DNA of 64,000 bases from VYFG01 sp965204165 (GTDB taxonomy: Bacteria > Pseudomonadota > Gammaproteobacteria > Arenicellales > Poriferihabitantaceae), in the NCBI GenBank assembly GCA_965204165.1, contig OZ241969.1, positions 62,001 through 126,000 on the forward strand, given 5' to 3'. Made by a program: the position numbers and the translations under genes. Positions 18,326 to 27,847 of the stretch are shown here, piece after piece. Below the pieces are notes generated by a model, which was given only the letters and a program-made list of their open reading frames with translations, was not told the DNA's origin and made no database searches. How positions within the stretch are numbered: position 1 is the stretch's first letter; the number at the start of each line of letters is the position of its first letter.

Positions 18326-19327
18326 TCAGCCATCCGCCACCCTCTCGGCGATCAGCGTGATCATCTCGAACATCACGGACACGGCGACGAGCGCAGTGAT
18401 CTGGTTCGGTGAATCCCACGTGGGCATCAGGCAGGCCACGTCACCGCCAATGACGTTCAGGCCGCGTACCGAGCGGATCACCTCCATCACCTCGTTGATG
18501 CGCAGCCCCTCGATGCCGGCCTCGATGTTCGCTACCCCGGGTGCCACGGTGGGGTCGAGACAATCCAGATCGAAGGTGATGTATACCGGGTTGTCCCCGA
18601 GACGCTCGCGCACGATACGGATGGTTTCCCCGACACCGATTTCGCGGAAGCGGTCGATGTCGATCACCTCGTAGCCGAGGTCGTAGCTGGGTTCCAGCCA
18701 GTCCAGGGTGCGCGGGTTGCCGCGGATGCCGATCTGCACGCTGGTGTGGGCATCGACGTGGCCGCCCCGGGTCAGATAGCTCGCCCAGTGGGCGGCGGAT
18801 TTCTTCGCTCCGTAGAAATGGTCGATATGGTCGAAGGCGTCGGTATGGGCATCGAAGTGCAGCAGGCTGGCCGGGCGTCCACCGGTCAGCCCGGCACCGG
18901 GGCCGGCGATGGCCTGGAGTATGCCGCCGGTGATGGCGTGATCCCCCCCGATGGACACCGGCCGCGATCCCGCGTGGTCCACGCGGCTGAAGAAATCCGT
19001 CATCCGCTGGACGCTGGCCTCGTTGTCGTTGAGTTCCGGCAAAGCCACGTCACCGAGATCGTGGATGCGCGCCATGCTCCACGGGTCGAGGCCGAAGGCC
19101 TTGTGCACCCGCCGCCCGAGGGCGGAGACATTGCGCACCGCGCGGGGGCCGAGGTGCTGGTCATGCAGCGTGGTCCCGTTGCCGGTGCTGTGGGGCACGC
19201 CAACCAGTGCGATGTCGCAATTGGCCGGGTCGGGATCGTGGGGGCAGCGGAACAGCGTGGGAATCCCCCACCAGAACAACCCCTGCACCATGTTGTCCAG
19301 GCGGTCCTGCTGCGACTGGTCTGTCAT
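18326..19327 (-). CDS. Ureohydrolase (agmatinase/arginase family)
   Basis: A 333-residue manganese ureohydrolase. Metal ligands are visible: H130 in SIGGDHAIT, D159/H161/D163 in HFDAHTDAFD, and D253/D255 in TFDLDCLDP. The enzyme should remove urea from a guanidino compound. An unusual feature is C299 in GGDVACLMPTWD, at the site where most arginases and agmatinases have a substrate-binding Glu (DVVEVxP), so the substrate may differ from agmatine. It lies 21 bases after the cupin gene on the same strand and near creatinase, suggesting a guanidino-compound degradation group. The start has the usual family N-terminus. Confidence 0.85.
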   Translation of the reverse strand: MTDQSQQDRLDNMVQGLFWWGIPTLFRCPHDPDPANCDIALVGVPHSTGNGTTLHDQHLGPRAVRNVSALGRRVHKAFGLDPWSMARIHDLGDVALPELNDNEASVQRMTDFFSRVDHAGSRPVSIGGDHAITGGILQAIAGPGAGLTGGRPASLLHFDAHTDAFDHIDHFYGAKKSAAHWASYLTRGGHVDAHTSVQIGIRGNPRTLDWLEPSYDLGYEVIDIDRFREIGVGETIRIVRERLGDNPVYITFDLDCLDPTVAPGVANIEAGIEGLRINEVMEVIRSVRGLNVIGGDVACLMPTWDSPNQITALVAVSVMFEMITLIAERVADG

Positions 19328-19348
19328 GTTCCTTCCTCCGGACCGGAC

Positions 19349-19723
19349 CTACCGGTCGCTGAAACTGTAGTCGATGCCGATCAGCAGGCAGCCGTTCACC
19401 GTGCGGCTGTTGTGTTCGCTGCCCGGCGGATAGATCACGTAGTCGCCGGGGCCGAGCTCGGTGCCATCCGACTCCACCAGGTCGCCTTCCAGGATCAGGT
19501 ATTCCTCCCGCCGCCTGTGCACATGTCGGATCGTCTCCGCGCCGGGCTCCATGCGGATCATGTAGGCGCCCTGGCCCGATTCCCGGTCATGGCTCAGCAT
19601 CAGGAGGCTCATGTCCTCCTGTACCGGGCCGTCGAAATCATACACATCGAAGGGCGTGGTTGCGGTCCGGACGATACGACGCCGGGCATTGGCGGAGGCG
19701 GTATCTGCGGTGGCTTCAGTCAT
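19349..19723 (-). CDS. Cupin domain protein
   Basis: A single-domain cupin of about 124 residues. The metal-binding motif is ETIRHVHRRREEYLILEGDL, followed by the second motif PGDYVIYPPGSEHNSRT. It could bind a metal and act as a small enzyme or as a sensor; the function is not recognisable. It is upstream of, and on the same strand as, the ureohydrolase, with a 21-base gap, so the two are probably co-transcribed. A start at 19723 gives the conventional cupin N-terminus; an upstream ATG at 19759 adds 12 residues. Confidence 0.75.
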   Translation of the reverse strand: MTEATADTASANARRRIVRTATTPFDVYDFDGPVQEDMSLLMLSHDRESGQGAYMIRMEPGAETIRHVHRRREEYLILEGDLVESDGTELGPGDYVIYPPGSEHNSRTVNGCLLIGIDYSFSDR

Positions 19724-19986
19724 GGCTTCAATCCGGTTCAAGATTGTCGGGGCATGCACCGGGCATAGGGGCCGGAACCTGCCTTGCTGCAGGCGGTATG
19801 ATGCAACAAATCATGTCCGGCGTCACGGGGCGGACACGCATCGGTATCGGTCAGGGCACTTGACCCGGTGCGGAACTGCCCGGTATCGAAAGAACCCGGG
19901 GTACATTACCATCACGCAATGGTATTTTCCGGCCGAAGCAAGGACACCGTCCAAACCGCCCAAACCATCCGCACCGCGTCACGGCG

Positions 19987-21303
19987 ATGATTTCCGGTCA
20001 ACCCATCACCCACCGCGCCGTCTGGTCCATGGCCGGCCCGATCATCCTCGCGAACCTGTCGGTGCCACTGGTCGGCGCCGTGGACACCGCGGTGGTGGGC
20101 CACCTGCCCGGGCCCGAATACATCGGCGCGGTGGCGCTGGGGGCCCTGATCTTCAGTTTCCTCTACTGGGGGTTCGGGTTCCTGCGCATGGGCACCACCG
20201 GGTTCGTTGCCCGCACCCTGGGCGCCGCCGACCACGCCGCCATGGAAAGGCTGATCCTGCGCGTCCTGCTGCTGGCGCTGGTCTTCGGCCTCCTCGTGCT
20301 GGTCCTCGGACGCCCCGTGGTGGCCCTGGCCCTGTGGCTCATCGAGGGAACCGCGGAGGTGGAGCGGCTTGCCGGGACATACGCCCACATCCGCCTGTGG
20401 AGCGCGCCGGCCACGCTGTGCATCTACGTATGCACGGGGGTGTTCATCGGTCTCAAGAATACCCGGTACGTGCTGACCCTGCAGCTGGTGCTGAACCTGA
20501 CCAACGTGCTGCTGGACCTGATCTTCGTGCCCTGGCTGGGTTTCGGCGTGGAGGGTGTGGCCTGGGCTACGCTGATCGCCGAATACCTGGCCGCAGGCCT
20601 CGGCCTCTGGATGCTGCGTCCGTGGCTGCGCCGGGCGCTGGACCGGCCGGACTGGGGCGCCGTGCTGGCCCCCGGGCCGATGGCGGAACTCATGAAAAGC
20701 AACGGCCACCTGCTGGTCCGCACCCTTTGCCTGGTGTTCGCGTTCTCGTGGTTCACCGCGCAAAGCGCCACCCTGGGGGAACTGGTCCTTGCCGCCAACA
20801 GCATCCTGCTGCACCTGCAGACCTTCATGGCCTACGGCCTCGACGGATTCGCCCACGCGGCGGAATCCCTGACCGGGGAGGCCAGCGGCGCCCGGAACCG
20901 CAGGCGCTTCCGACTTGCCGTGCGCATGACCACCCTCTGGGCGGCCATCGTGGCACTGGCTGTTGCCGCCATCTACCTGGCAGCGGGACCCTGGCTGCTG
21001 ACCCTGTTCAGCGACCAGGCGCCGGTGCTGGAGGTGGCGGGGAAGTACCTGCCCTGGATGATCCTGTCCCCCCTGGTTTCGGTATGGAGCTACCAGCTCG
21101 ACGGGATCTTCATCGGCAGCGGCAACACGCGGGAAATGCAGAACGCCATGGCCCTGTCGACGGCGATCTTCGTCGCGCTGACATGGATGCTGTTGCCGTG
21201 GCTCGGTAACCACGGCCTGTTCCTGGCACTGACGCTGTTCATGGGGGTGCGCGCACTGACGCTGCTGCCCTACTACCGCCGGGCCCTGCCGGCAAAGGCC
21301 TAG
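19987..21303 (+). CDS. MATE family efflux transporter (DinF/NorM-like)
   Basis: A 438-residue inner-membrane protein with about twelve hydrophobic segments. The first helices carry PIILANLSVPLVGAVDTAVVGHL, the typical MATE opening with its conserved Pro and Asp. It exports cationic compounds with Na+ or H+ antiport. It is transcribed divergently from the cupin/ureohydrolase pair. No drug-resistance neighbours exist, so its natural substrate may be a metabolite of this locus. Confidence 0.9.
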   Translation: MISGQPITHRAVWSMAGPIILANLSVPLVGAVDTAVVGHLPGPEYIGAVALGALIFSFLYWGFGFLRMGTTGFVARTLGAADHAAMERLILRVLLLALVFGLLVLVLGRPVVALALWLIEGTAEVERLAGTYAHIRLWSAPATLCIYVCTGVFIGLKNTRYVLTLQLVLNLTNVLLDLIFVPWLGFGVEGVAWATLIAEYLAAGLGLWMLRPWLRRALDRPDWGAVLAPGPMAELMKSNGHLLVRTLCLVFAFSWFTAQSATLGELVLAANSILLHLQTFMAYGLDGFAHAAESLTGEASGARNRRRFRLAVRMTTLWAAIVALAVAAIYLAAGPWLLTLFSDQAPVLEVAGKYLPWMILSPLVSVWSYQLDGIFIGSGNTREMQNAMALSTAIFVALTWMLLPWLGNHGLFLALTLFMGVRALTLLPYYRRALPAKA

Positions 21304-21316
21304 GCCCGCGAATCCC

Positions 21317-21341
21317 GACGCCGGGAATCAGCCCCGGCGTC
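21317..21341. terminator. Hairpin between convergent MATE and creatinase genes
   Basis: A perfect 9-bp stem, GACGCCGGG (21317-21325) with its complement at 21333-21341, and a 7-base loop, 14 bases after the MATE stop. It has no T-run, so this is a GC hairpin that could end transcripts from either side but is not a canonical intrinsic terminator. Confidence 0.4.
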
Positions 21342-21442
21342 CGGTCCGCGAAACCGCCGGACGGCGACTGTCCCGGGATGCGGCGCGATGCACAGTCCGG
21401 CAACCATCAGGAAAATGGTCGAGCTGCACCAGGCAGCCGGGG

Positions 21443-22723
21443 CTACCCCTGTACGGTCCTTTGCCGATGGTCCGTGTTGTCCGGAAGCCTCCTGACGGCC
21501 TGGCTGGCCGGGATTACGTTGTACTCGGGACCATAGGGAAACCCCGTAATGTTCTCTGCGCCGGATTCCGTGACCACCAGGATATCGTGCTCCCGGTAAC
21601 CCCCGGCGCCGGGATTGCCTGCGGGGATGGCCAGCATCGGTTCCATGGAAACCACCATGCCAGGCACCAGCACCGTATCGATGTCTTCACGGAGTTCAAG
21701 CCTCGCTTCCCGTCCGTAGTAGTGCGACAGAAGGCCAAAGGAATGCCCGTATCCGAATGTCCGGTAGCGGAGAAGGTCCAGGGCGGCAAAATGTTCATTC
21801 ATCGCCGCGCAGATATCAGAGCACCGCATCCCCGGGCGGATCAGGGACAGGCCCAGTTCATGGGCCTCCACGTTGGCTTGCCAGATTTTCAGTGAAGCCG
21901 CATCCACGTCGCCGACGAACAGGGTCCGCTCCAACGCGGTGTAATAGCCGGAAATCATGGGGAACGTGTTCAGGCTCAGTATGTCGCCGTGTTCCAATTC
22001 GCGGGTTGTGACCGGGTTGTGGGCCCCGTCGGTATTGATCCCCGACTGGAACCATACCCAGGTATCCCTGATTTCACTGTCCGGATAGTGTTCCGCAATT
22101 GCCCGCTCCATCGCGTCACGGCCAGCCATGGCAATGTCGATTTCCCGGGCCCCCGGGCGGATTGCATCGCGGATGGCCTCGCCCCCGAGATCGGCAATCC
22201 TCGCGCCTCCCCTGATCAGGCGGATCTCTTCCTCGGACTTGACCATCCGGATATCCATCATCCCTTCGCTCATGTCCTTGACCATGGCGGGATTCACAAT
22301 GGCATCCAGCTTCCTGCGTCCGGCCAATGTCAGATGGTCGCCTTCGATGCCGATCCGGCCGGCATCTCCCAACGCATGCCTGACCGCACGCCAGAAATTG
22401 TCCCGCTTCCAGTCGGTATAGATCAGGTTCTCCCCGTAGCTCCTTCGCCAGGGTTGGCCCATGTCGATATTTGCCGAAATGGTGATGCAGTCCCGACCGG
22501 TGACCACGCATGCATAGGGCCGCCCGAAGCTGCAATACAGGAATCCCGAGTAATAGGCGACGTTCTGCATCGATGTCAGCAGGACCGCCGACACCCCGTC
22601 CGCCGACATCCGCTGTCTCAGCGCGGACAGCCTGTTTTCATACTCGTCGTCGGAAAACGGGCGCGGCGACTTCGATCCGTTGTGCAGTTCGAAGAACTCG
22701 GGTCGCGTTTGTGGAGTAGCCAT
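21443..22723 (-). CDS. Creatinase (creatine amidinohydrolase), M24 fold
   Basis: A 426-residue 'pita-bread' fold protein that follows Pseudomonas creatinase closely along its length. Matching segments include FLYCSFGRPYA, ISANIDMGQPWRR, WFQSGINTDGAHNPVTTR and YRTFGYGHSFGLLSHYYGREA. H235 is placed where the catalytic His of creatinase lies. The M24 metal ligands are absent, as expected for creatinase rather than aminopeptidase P. It converts creatine to sarcosine and urea. GAGGTG lies 7 bases before the ATG. Together with the ureohydrolase it suggests guanidino compounds as nitrogen sources; no sarcosine oxidase is seen in the window. Confidence 0.9.
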   Translation of the reverse strand: MATPQTRPEFFELHNGSKSPRPFSDDEYENRLSALRQRMSADGVSAVLLTSMQNVAYYSGFLYCSFGRPYACVVTGRDCITISANIDMGQPWRRSYGENLIYTDWKRDNFWRAVRHALGDAGRIGIEGDHLTLAGRRKLDAIVNPAMVKDMSEGMMDIRMVKSEEEIRLIRGGARIADLGGEAIRDAIRPGAREIDIAMAGRDAMERAIAEHYPDSEIRDTWVWFQSGINTDGAHNPVTTRELEHGDILSLNTFPMISGYYTALERTLFVGDVDAASLKIWQANVEAHELGLSLIRPGMRCSDICAAMNEHFAALDLLRYRTFGYGHSFGLLSHYYGREARLELREDIDTVLVPGMVVSMEPMLAIPAGNPGAGGYREHDILVVTESGAENITGFPYGPEYNVIPASQAVRRLPDNTDHRQRTVQG

Positions 22724-22968
22724 GGTTGATCACCTCGAAGATACCGGGCGATCGAAATGGAGATTGCCCGGAGAATTCATCCGGGCGTACAGGATGACTG
22801 GTTAGCCGCTCCCGAGAAACCTGGCGGGAGTTCGGCACGGGCGCAGTTTGCGACGCCATCGCTACTGGAGGAGTAAATTGTACCTGCCTGACGGCCGTTT
22901 TCAACCACCCGGACCCCCCTTGTCCGGGACATCCTTGCCATGCCCCAGTCTTTCGGCAATCCTCCGGA

Positions 22969-23607
22969 TCAACCGGTCAGCTGGGCGAGCTGAATGGGGC
23001 CCGGAGATATCCAGAAACAGAAGCTGAACAGCGGGGTTTTGCGGGCAATCATCTCGTGAGGCAGCCAGGGCGTGTTATGGATGGGCTCCCCTGCGGGCCT
23101 CTCCCGGGGTTCCTCGTCCCCCTGCGCCCACAGGGCATCCCCGCCAAAGGGGAAATAGATTTCCTCGGCCTCGTGGTGGTGCCGTAAATAATGGCGGCCG
23201 GGGCCGATGACGAGGAAACTGGAGACCACCCGCCCGTGAGGAACCAGGGCGTCGTATCCGAGAAGGTTGGTGTAGCCATAGTTGGCCATGTAATCGTCCC
23301 CCAGCCGGTCCCGGTAGTGCTCGGTCCGGATCCAGCGCATGTAGGGCTCCAGCCGTCCGAAAGCGGCTGCAAGATCCGCCATCGGGCCCGCCCGTGCCAT
23401 TTCGAGCGCCGGCCCGAGGTGGCGGCAACCGGGCAGCCGCCCGGGGGCCGGGAGCGGATCGGGAAGCACGGCGCGCCCGATTTCCGCCCGGAGGACAGGG
23501 ATGACATGCGCCAGTTCGGGATGCGCCGCGGCGCGGCCCTGGAGAAACCGCATGGCCTCCCCGCGGAGGTCTTCGAAGGCATGCTCCGCCCCACCCGGGT
23601 CTTTCAT
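22969..23607 (-). CDS. DMSP lyase-type cupin (DddQ/DddL-like)
   Basis: A 212-residue protein with a C-terminal cupin. GRHYLRHHHEAEEIYFPFGGDALW fits the G-x5-H-x-H-x(3,4)-E-x6-G metal motif of the DddQ/L/W lyases, and HNTPWLPHEMIARKTP supplies the later His. The helical N-terminal half (RTEHYRDRLGDDYMANYGYTN) also resembles that family. It may cleave dimethylsulfoniopropionate to acrylate and DMS, but many family members are untested. It is transcribed towards creatinase, with 245 bases between them. Confidence 0.6.
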   Translation of the reverse strand: MKDPGGAEHAFEDLRGEAMRFLQGRAAAHPELAHVIPVLRAEIGRAVLPDPLPAPGRLPGCRHLGPALEMARAGPMADLAAAFGRLEPYMRWIRTEHYRDRLGDDYMANYGYTNLLGYDALVPHGRVVSSFLVIGPGRHYLRHHHEAEEIYFPFGGDALWAQGDEEPRERPAGEPIHNTPWLPHEMIARKTPLFSFCFWISPGPIQLAQLTG

Positions 23608-23809
23608 GGGCCCGGTGTGCCTGGCGGTCTATGCCGGGCGAATGCGCGTGTCGTTCCTGCCGCCGGCGGGCGACGCGCACTCCGCATCCAGGGCGTGTGC
23701 CTATCCGCCTGCAAACTTTCCGAACCCTGTACAATGAAGAGCATGGTCTCAAACATCATCGATTTCACGGACATGATTTTCCCGCAATCCGCCTGTCCCG
23801 GGAAGAAGC

Positions 23810-24421
23810 ATGGATAGCATCTTCAAGGGTTCCGACGGGAAGTCCCGCTGCCAGTGGTGCGCCGCCGCGCCGGAATTCCTCCCCTACCACGACAACGAAT
23901 GGGGCTACCCGGTGGACGATGATATCCGTCTTTTCGAGAAGATCTGCCTCGAGGGTTTCCAGGCGGGCCTCAGCTGGCGGACCATCCTCAACAAGCGCGA
24001 GCGCTTCCGCGAGGTGTTCCGGGGGTTCGATTTCAACCAGGTAGCACGGTTCGGCGAGAAGGACGTGGAGCGCCTGCTGCAGGACCCGGGCATCGTGCGC
24101 CACCGGGGGAAGATCGAGGCGGCGATCAACAATGCCGGGAGGGCGCTTGAGATGGTTCGCAGCGAAGGGTCCCTGGCCGCTTTTTTCTGGCGCTACGAGC
24201 CCGAACCGACGCCGCCGGATCCCCCGCAGGCGGTGTCGACCTCGCCCGAATCGGTGGCGATCTCGAAAGAACTGAAAAGGCGCGGCTGGCGGTTCGTCGG
24301 GCCCACCACCGTCTATGCGTTCATGCAGGCCATGGGTCTCGTCAACGACCATGCCGGGGACTGCGTGATCCGGGCACGGGTGGAAAGGGCGCGGCAAGGG
24401 TTCCGGCCGCCCGGACGCTGA
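23810..24421 (+). CDS. tag: DNA-3-methyladenine glycosylase I
   Basis: A 203-residue Tag protein that removes 3-methyladenine from alkylated DNA. The zinc site is visible: C14 and H27 (RCQWC...YHDNEWG) and the distal His and Cys in VNDHAGDCVIR. FEKICLEGFQAGLSWRTILNKRE is the diagnostic helix-hairpin region. It is transcribed divergently from the DMSP-lyase-like gene; the following small gene starts 1 base after its stop. Confidence 0.92.
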   Translation: MDSIFKGSDGKSRCQWCAAAPEFLPYHDNEWGYPVDDDIRLFEKICLEGFQAGLSWRTILNKRERFREVFRGFDFNQVARFGEKDVERLLQDPGIVRHRGKIEAAINNAGRALEMVRSEGSLAAFFWRYEPEPTPPDPPQAVSTSPESVAISKELKRRGWRFVGPTTVYAFMQAMGLVNDHAGDCVIRARVERARQGFRPPGR

Positions 24422-24422
24422 C

Positions 24423-24659
24423 ATGACCTCCGACCTCCGGGAACCCCGACCGTTCGCCCTGCTCGGCCACGCCATCAACCATATCCAGGACCGCATGGCG
24501 GCGGGCGAGTTGTCGTTCCGCGTCGCGGTAACGGCGGAACTGGCCGGGGATGACTGCTTCCGGACGGTGCTGGCCGGTTTCGTGAAGGATTCGCCCTACG
24601 CCCTGTCCGAGTCCGCCCTGGACGAGCACACGGTCCTGCTGGGGCTTGACCGGGAGTAG
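24423..24659 (+). CDS. Small hypothetical protein
   Basis: A 78-residue soluble protein of unknown family. The ATG lies 1 base after the tag stop, which suggests translational coupling and co-expression with tag. It is mildly acidic and predicted to be helical, with no motif I recognise. GC-rich third positions like its neighbours support a real gene. Confidence 0.55.
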   Translation: MTSDLREPRPFALLGHAINHIQDRMAAGELSFRVAVTAELAGDDCFRTVLAGFVKDSPYALSESALDEHTVLLGLDRE

Positions 24660-25671
24660 TCCGGTACCTTCACGGCCAGTACTTACTGCACATCCGCACT
24701 CTCACGACGGTCACAGCACGAGGTTCCGTACATCAGGAACAGGAGGGACCCCGCGGCGACGGCCCAGTAGATTGGTATCAGCAAGACCTCTCTGTCAGGC
24801 CTTCCAGGTACTGTAATTCCGGATAAGGAAACGAGTAATAAGTATTCTGAAGATCAGTAAGAAATACTTGTGTAGTACTTGCGGTAGAAACCGCAGCAGA
24901 TTAATTACGGCATGGACTCAGTATATGAACTAGGTTCTGAGCAAGTCATGAATCCTTGAACATATGCCAAACTTTATAACGCTATACCATTCCATTTGGA
25001 CTGGAAATTATAGACGTGACTAGACAGTTAGTCTCGGATTCCGTCGGGGCCACCAGGATCGCTCATGTGATTTTCCTGTTTGGATATTGATCCGGGGAAA
25101 CTTTGCGGTAGTCGCCCAAATGCACGAATGACATGGGCGAGATCCTCCCACTCGGCATCACGGCTCCCGAGGACGATGCGTACTGTGCAGGCAAGGCGAA
25201 CCGGCGAGGGAGAAGGGGATCTTCGTAGGTAGGCATCATCTCCACGAGCTCGGAGATGCTTGACACCCTACATTCGGGGCGAGACAATCCGCCCTGCGGT
25301 TTCGGCGCAGGCTGTCAAAGCCTCCTCGACCCCAGTCGTTTCTGACCTGTAGTTCGGAGCCTTGGCAGCCACCGGGGCTTCGTCGTTTTTGACCTTCCGA
25401 TCCTACTCCTCCGCCGCGCCGCGAACCAACGGCGCAACAATTTCCCTTGACACTCCCCCTGCAGCAGAAGGCCATCAATGCTTTTGAGGTCTCCTTTGCA
25501 AAGTCTCTTGAAAACTTCCCGGAAACGCGCCACGAAGCGGCCAATCTCCTTGCTGAATTGCGATGTGCACTGCTCTGATGCTTCGTTCGGTTGCATGGTA
25601 CTATTCCTCTTTGAAACGGAGCCCTTTCTTACTACTCTCATGAGCGATGCCAAACTACGATAGGAGATACA
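24660..25671. other. Gene-poor, partly AT-rich stretch
   Basis: No convincing gene is seen in this kilobase. About 24800-25020 is markedly AT-rich compared with the window and looks like foreign or decayed DNA. Short open frames at 25063-25287 and 25236-25653 (reverse strand) show no family resemblance. Confidence 0.5.
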
Positions 25672-25926
25672 ATGAGATACTCGATTAGCTACGACTTGCG
25701 GAAGCCGAACCGCGACTACCAGACGCTTTGGGATGAGCTAGCTCGGCTCGGTGCAAAACGGATGCTGAAGTCTCACTATGTCGTGCGGCAGGAAAATACT
25801 TCGGCGACAGGGATGCGTGATCATCTCGCGAATTTTATCGATGCGAATGACGGCCTGTTGGTCATCGAACTTGACGGTATCGCGTCCGCTTGGAGGAACC
25901 TAGAATCGACTCCGAAGGATGTATGA
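25672..25926 (+). CDS. Solitary Cas2-like small protein
   Basis: An 84-residue ferredoxin-fold protein that begins MRYSISYDLRKPNRDYQTLWDEL and has VVRQENTSATGMRDHLANFIDANDGLLVIEL. This is the pattern of stand-alone Cas2/VapD-like proteins often labelled SinR family. The Asp after the first strand (YD) is the Cas2 catalytic/metal position. No cas1, other cas genes or repeat array are nearby, so it is not a CRISPR adaptation gene here; it may be a small nuclease or toxin-like protein. It lies in a decayed accessory region. Confidence 0.65.
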   Translation: MRYSISYDLRKPNRDYQTLWDELARLGAKRMLKSHYVVRQENTSATGMRDHLANFIDANDGLLVIELDGIASAWRNLESTPKDV

Positions 25927-26177
25927 CCCTCCTGATAGGAGATCGCCATAAAGACCCCATCCCGATTGACGCGAACAATCCTCGGCACAAGGGCGCATCG
26001 TTAGAGGATGTTGACTGTGTGCTCCTGCGCCCGCGACCGGATTCCCTTGATACCCCTCGGGAACCAGACCGAGAATTACCGCGACGAGAAGTGCGACGAC
26101 AGCGTAAGGATTGAACTTCTGACGAAACATGAGCACCAGGTCGAATTCGAACCGGCTACCGGTGCCCCCATCCTCTC

Positions 26178-26597
26178 CTAGAACAACTGAGTCGGTCTTC
26201 GCGCCCCGCTCGGGGCGATCAAGTCCCGGTAAATTAACCGCTTCCCGATGAGCCCCGCGACGACAGTCATCATCTGCGCGAGGGTGTCTGCATCCCGGAT
26301 GTTGTGCTTGCTGGCGAACTCCTGTACGTGGCGGTCCAGGTGCTGCGGGGAGAGCTTGTGGTAGGTCCGCGTGTGGGCGTGCTACAGCATGCTCCAGAAG
26401 AATTCCATCCCGTTGGTATGGGCCATCCCCGGACGTACTCTGAGACGCTGTGACGGACCGCAGTGCCCGCAGCACCGCCCACCGGACCAGACCCGCGACT
26501 CGAACCACTCGATCGCGGAGGCCTCGTCCGGAATCAGGCCCATCAACTCGATGAGCGAGATACCCTTGTGGAGCTTGCCAGGAGCCTTCGTTCTCAT
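26178..26597 (-). pseudogene. IS1595 family transposase remnant
   Basis: The N-terminus (GISLIELMGLIPDEASAIEWFESRVW, then a CCGHCG zinc-ribbon half) is joined directly to the C-terminal end (HTNGMEFFWSML, then after an in-frame TAG HAHTRTYHKLSPQHLDRHVQEFA). The middle of the transposase, with most of the ISXO2-like catalytic core, is deleted. A premature stop and the internal deletion make it inactive. Reading continues through the stop to 26178. Confidence 0.8.
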
Positions 26598-26794
26598 GTC
26601 TCATCTCCCTGATTCTTCAGGAAACACTTACCGAAAGCTCAAGGGTGTGTCAAGTCGTGTCTATAGTTCCCTCAGGGTAATTCTTTTCTGCAGAGTTTTT
26701 TCTTCCGGTCAAAGGACTTACCCCAAACACTGGACTTTTCCCCCGGGTACTGGTATAAATCCCGTCACAAGACCATCAGACGGACATACGCAAG

Positions 26795-27847
26795 GTGGAC
26801 CTTTCAGAGGTGTCGGTAGACATCGTGCCGGCAACAGATGAACCCCGGTTCCGGGACCTGATGCAGGCGCATCACTATCTCGGCTCGGTGCCGGCGCGGG
26901 GCGAGACGCTGCGCTATGTGGCCCATCACCGGGGGCGCTGGCTGGCACTGGCCATGTTTTCGGCATCGGCGCTGAAATGCGGCGCCCGGGACCGGTGGAT
27001 CGGCTGGGAGTACGGCATCCGGTTCGGCCGCCTGCACCTGATCACCAACAACTCGCGCTTCCTGATCCTGCCCGGCGCACCGCGCAACCTCGGCTCGCGC
27101 GTGCTTTCCCTGTGCACCCGCCGCCTCGCCCGCGACTGGCCGCTCCGCTTCGGTCACGGCCTCCTGCTGGTGGAGACCTTCGTCGACCCCGCCCGCTTCC
27201 ACGGCACCGTCTACCGCGCCGCCAACTGGATCGAGGTCGGGCATACCCGGGGCTTCGGCCGCGAGGGCCCGGGCTACAGCGAACACGCAAAGCCCAAGCT
27301 CGTCTTCGTCCATCCCCTGTCGCGCGCCGCCCGCGCCCGCCTCCGGGACCCCTGCCTCGACACCACACTGCAACATGGAGTACCCAGGATGACTCTCACC
27401 GCCGAACAGATGCGATCCCTGCCCGACTTCTTCCGCGACATCGACGATCCCCGACGCCGCCAGGGCCGCCGCCACGCCCTGTCCACCATGCTGGCATTGG
27501 CAGCAGCGGCCACGCTCTGCGGCATGCGCGGCTACAAGGCCATGAGCGAATGGATCGACGACCTCAGCCCCAGGGTCCTGGAACGTTTCCGCGTACGCCG
27601 TTCCAGGAGCGGACACCAGGTGCCCAGCCTGTCCGCCATCCGCAGCGTCCTCATCCGCATCGACCCGGACCAGTTCGATGCCGCCCTGCGGGCGTGGCAC
27701 CAGGTCCATGGCCCAAAGGACACCGCCATTGCCGTCGACGGCAAGACCATCCGGGGCGCCATCGATGACCAGGGCAACCGGCCCCATGTGCTCGGCGCCG
27801 TCGGCCACCACACCGGAATCCCCTGGAGTCAAAAAAAGTCGGCCTGA
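26795..27847 (+). CDS. DUF4338 domain fused to ISAs1 transposase N-terminal part
   Basis: A 350-residue product. Residues about 8-175 form a DUF4338 (DruA-like) domain, with FRDLMQAHHYLGS, YVAHHRGRWLALAMFSASALKC and VETFVDPARFHGTVYRAANWIEVG. An in-frame ATG at 27389 with GGAG 8 bases upstream starts a typical ISAs1 transposase (FFRDIDDPRRRQGRRHALSTML, then AIAVDGKTIRGA with the first catalytic Asp). The frame ends at a run of seven A (27831-27837), and the rest of the transposase is in the -1 frame. The GTG at 26795 is a weak start with no clear ribosome site. Confidence 0.75.
   Translation: MDLSEVSVDIVPATDEPRFRDLMQAHHYLGSVPARGETLRYVAHHRGRWLALAMFSASALKCGARDRWIGWEYGIRFGRLHLITNNSRFLILPGAPRNLGSRVLSLCTRRLARDWPLRFGHGLLLVETFVDPARFHGTVYRAANWIEVGHTRGFGREGPGYSEHAKPKLVFVHPLSRAARARLRDPCLDTTLQHGVPRMTLTAEQMRSLPDFFRDIDDPRRRQGRRHALSTMLALAAAATLCGMRGYKAMSEWIDDLSPRVLERFRVRRSRSGHQVPSLSAIRSVLIRIDPDQFDAALRAWHQVHGPKDTAIAVDGKTIRGAIDDQGNRPHVLGAVGHHTGIPWSQKKSA

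Noticed and set aside
24660..26800. A CRISPR array near the Cas2-like gene
   Set aside because: No regularly spaced repeats were found by reading 24.6-26.8 kb, and no other cas gene is present.
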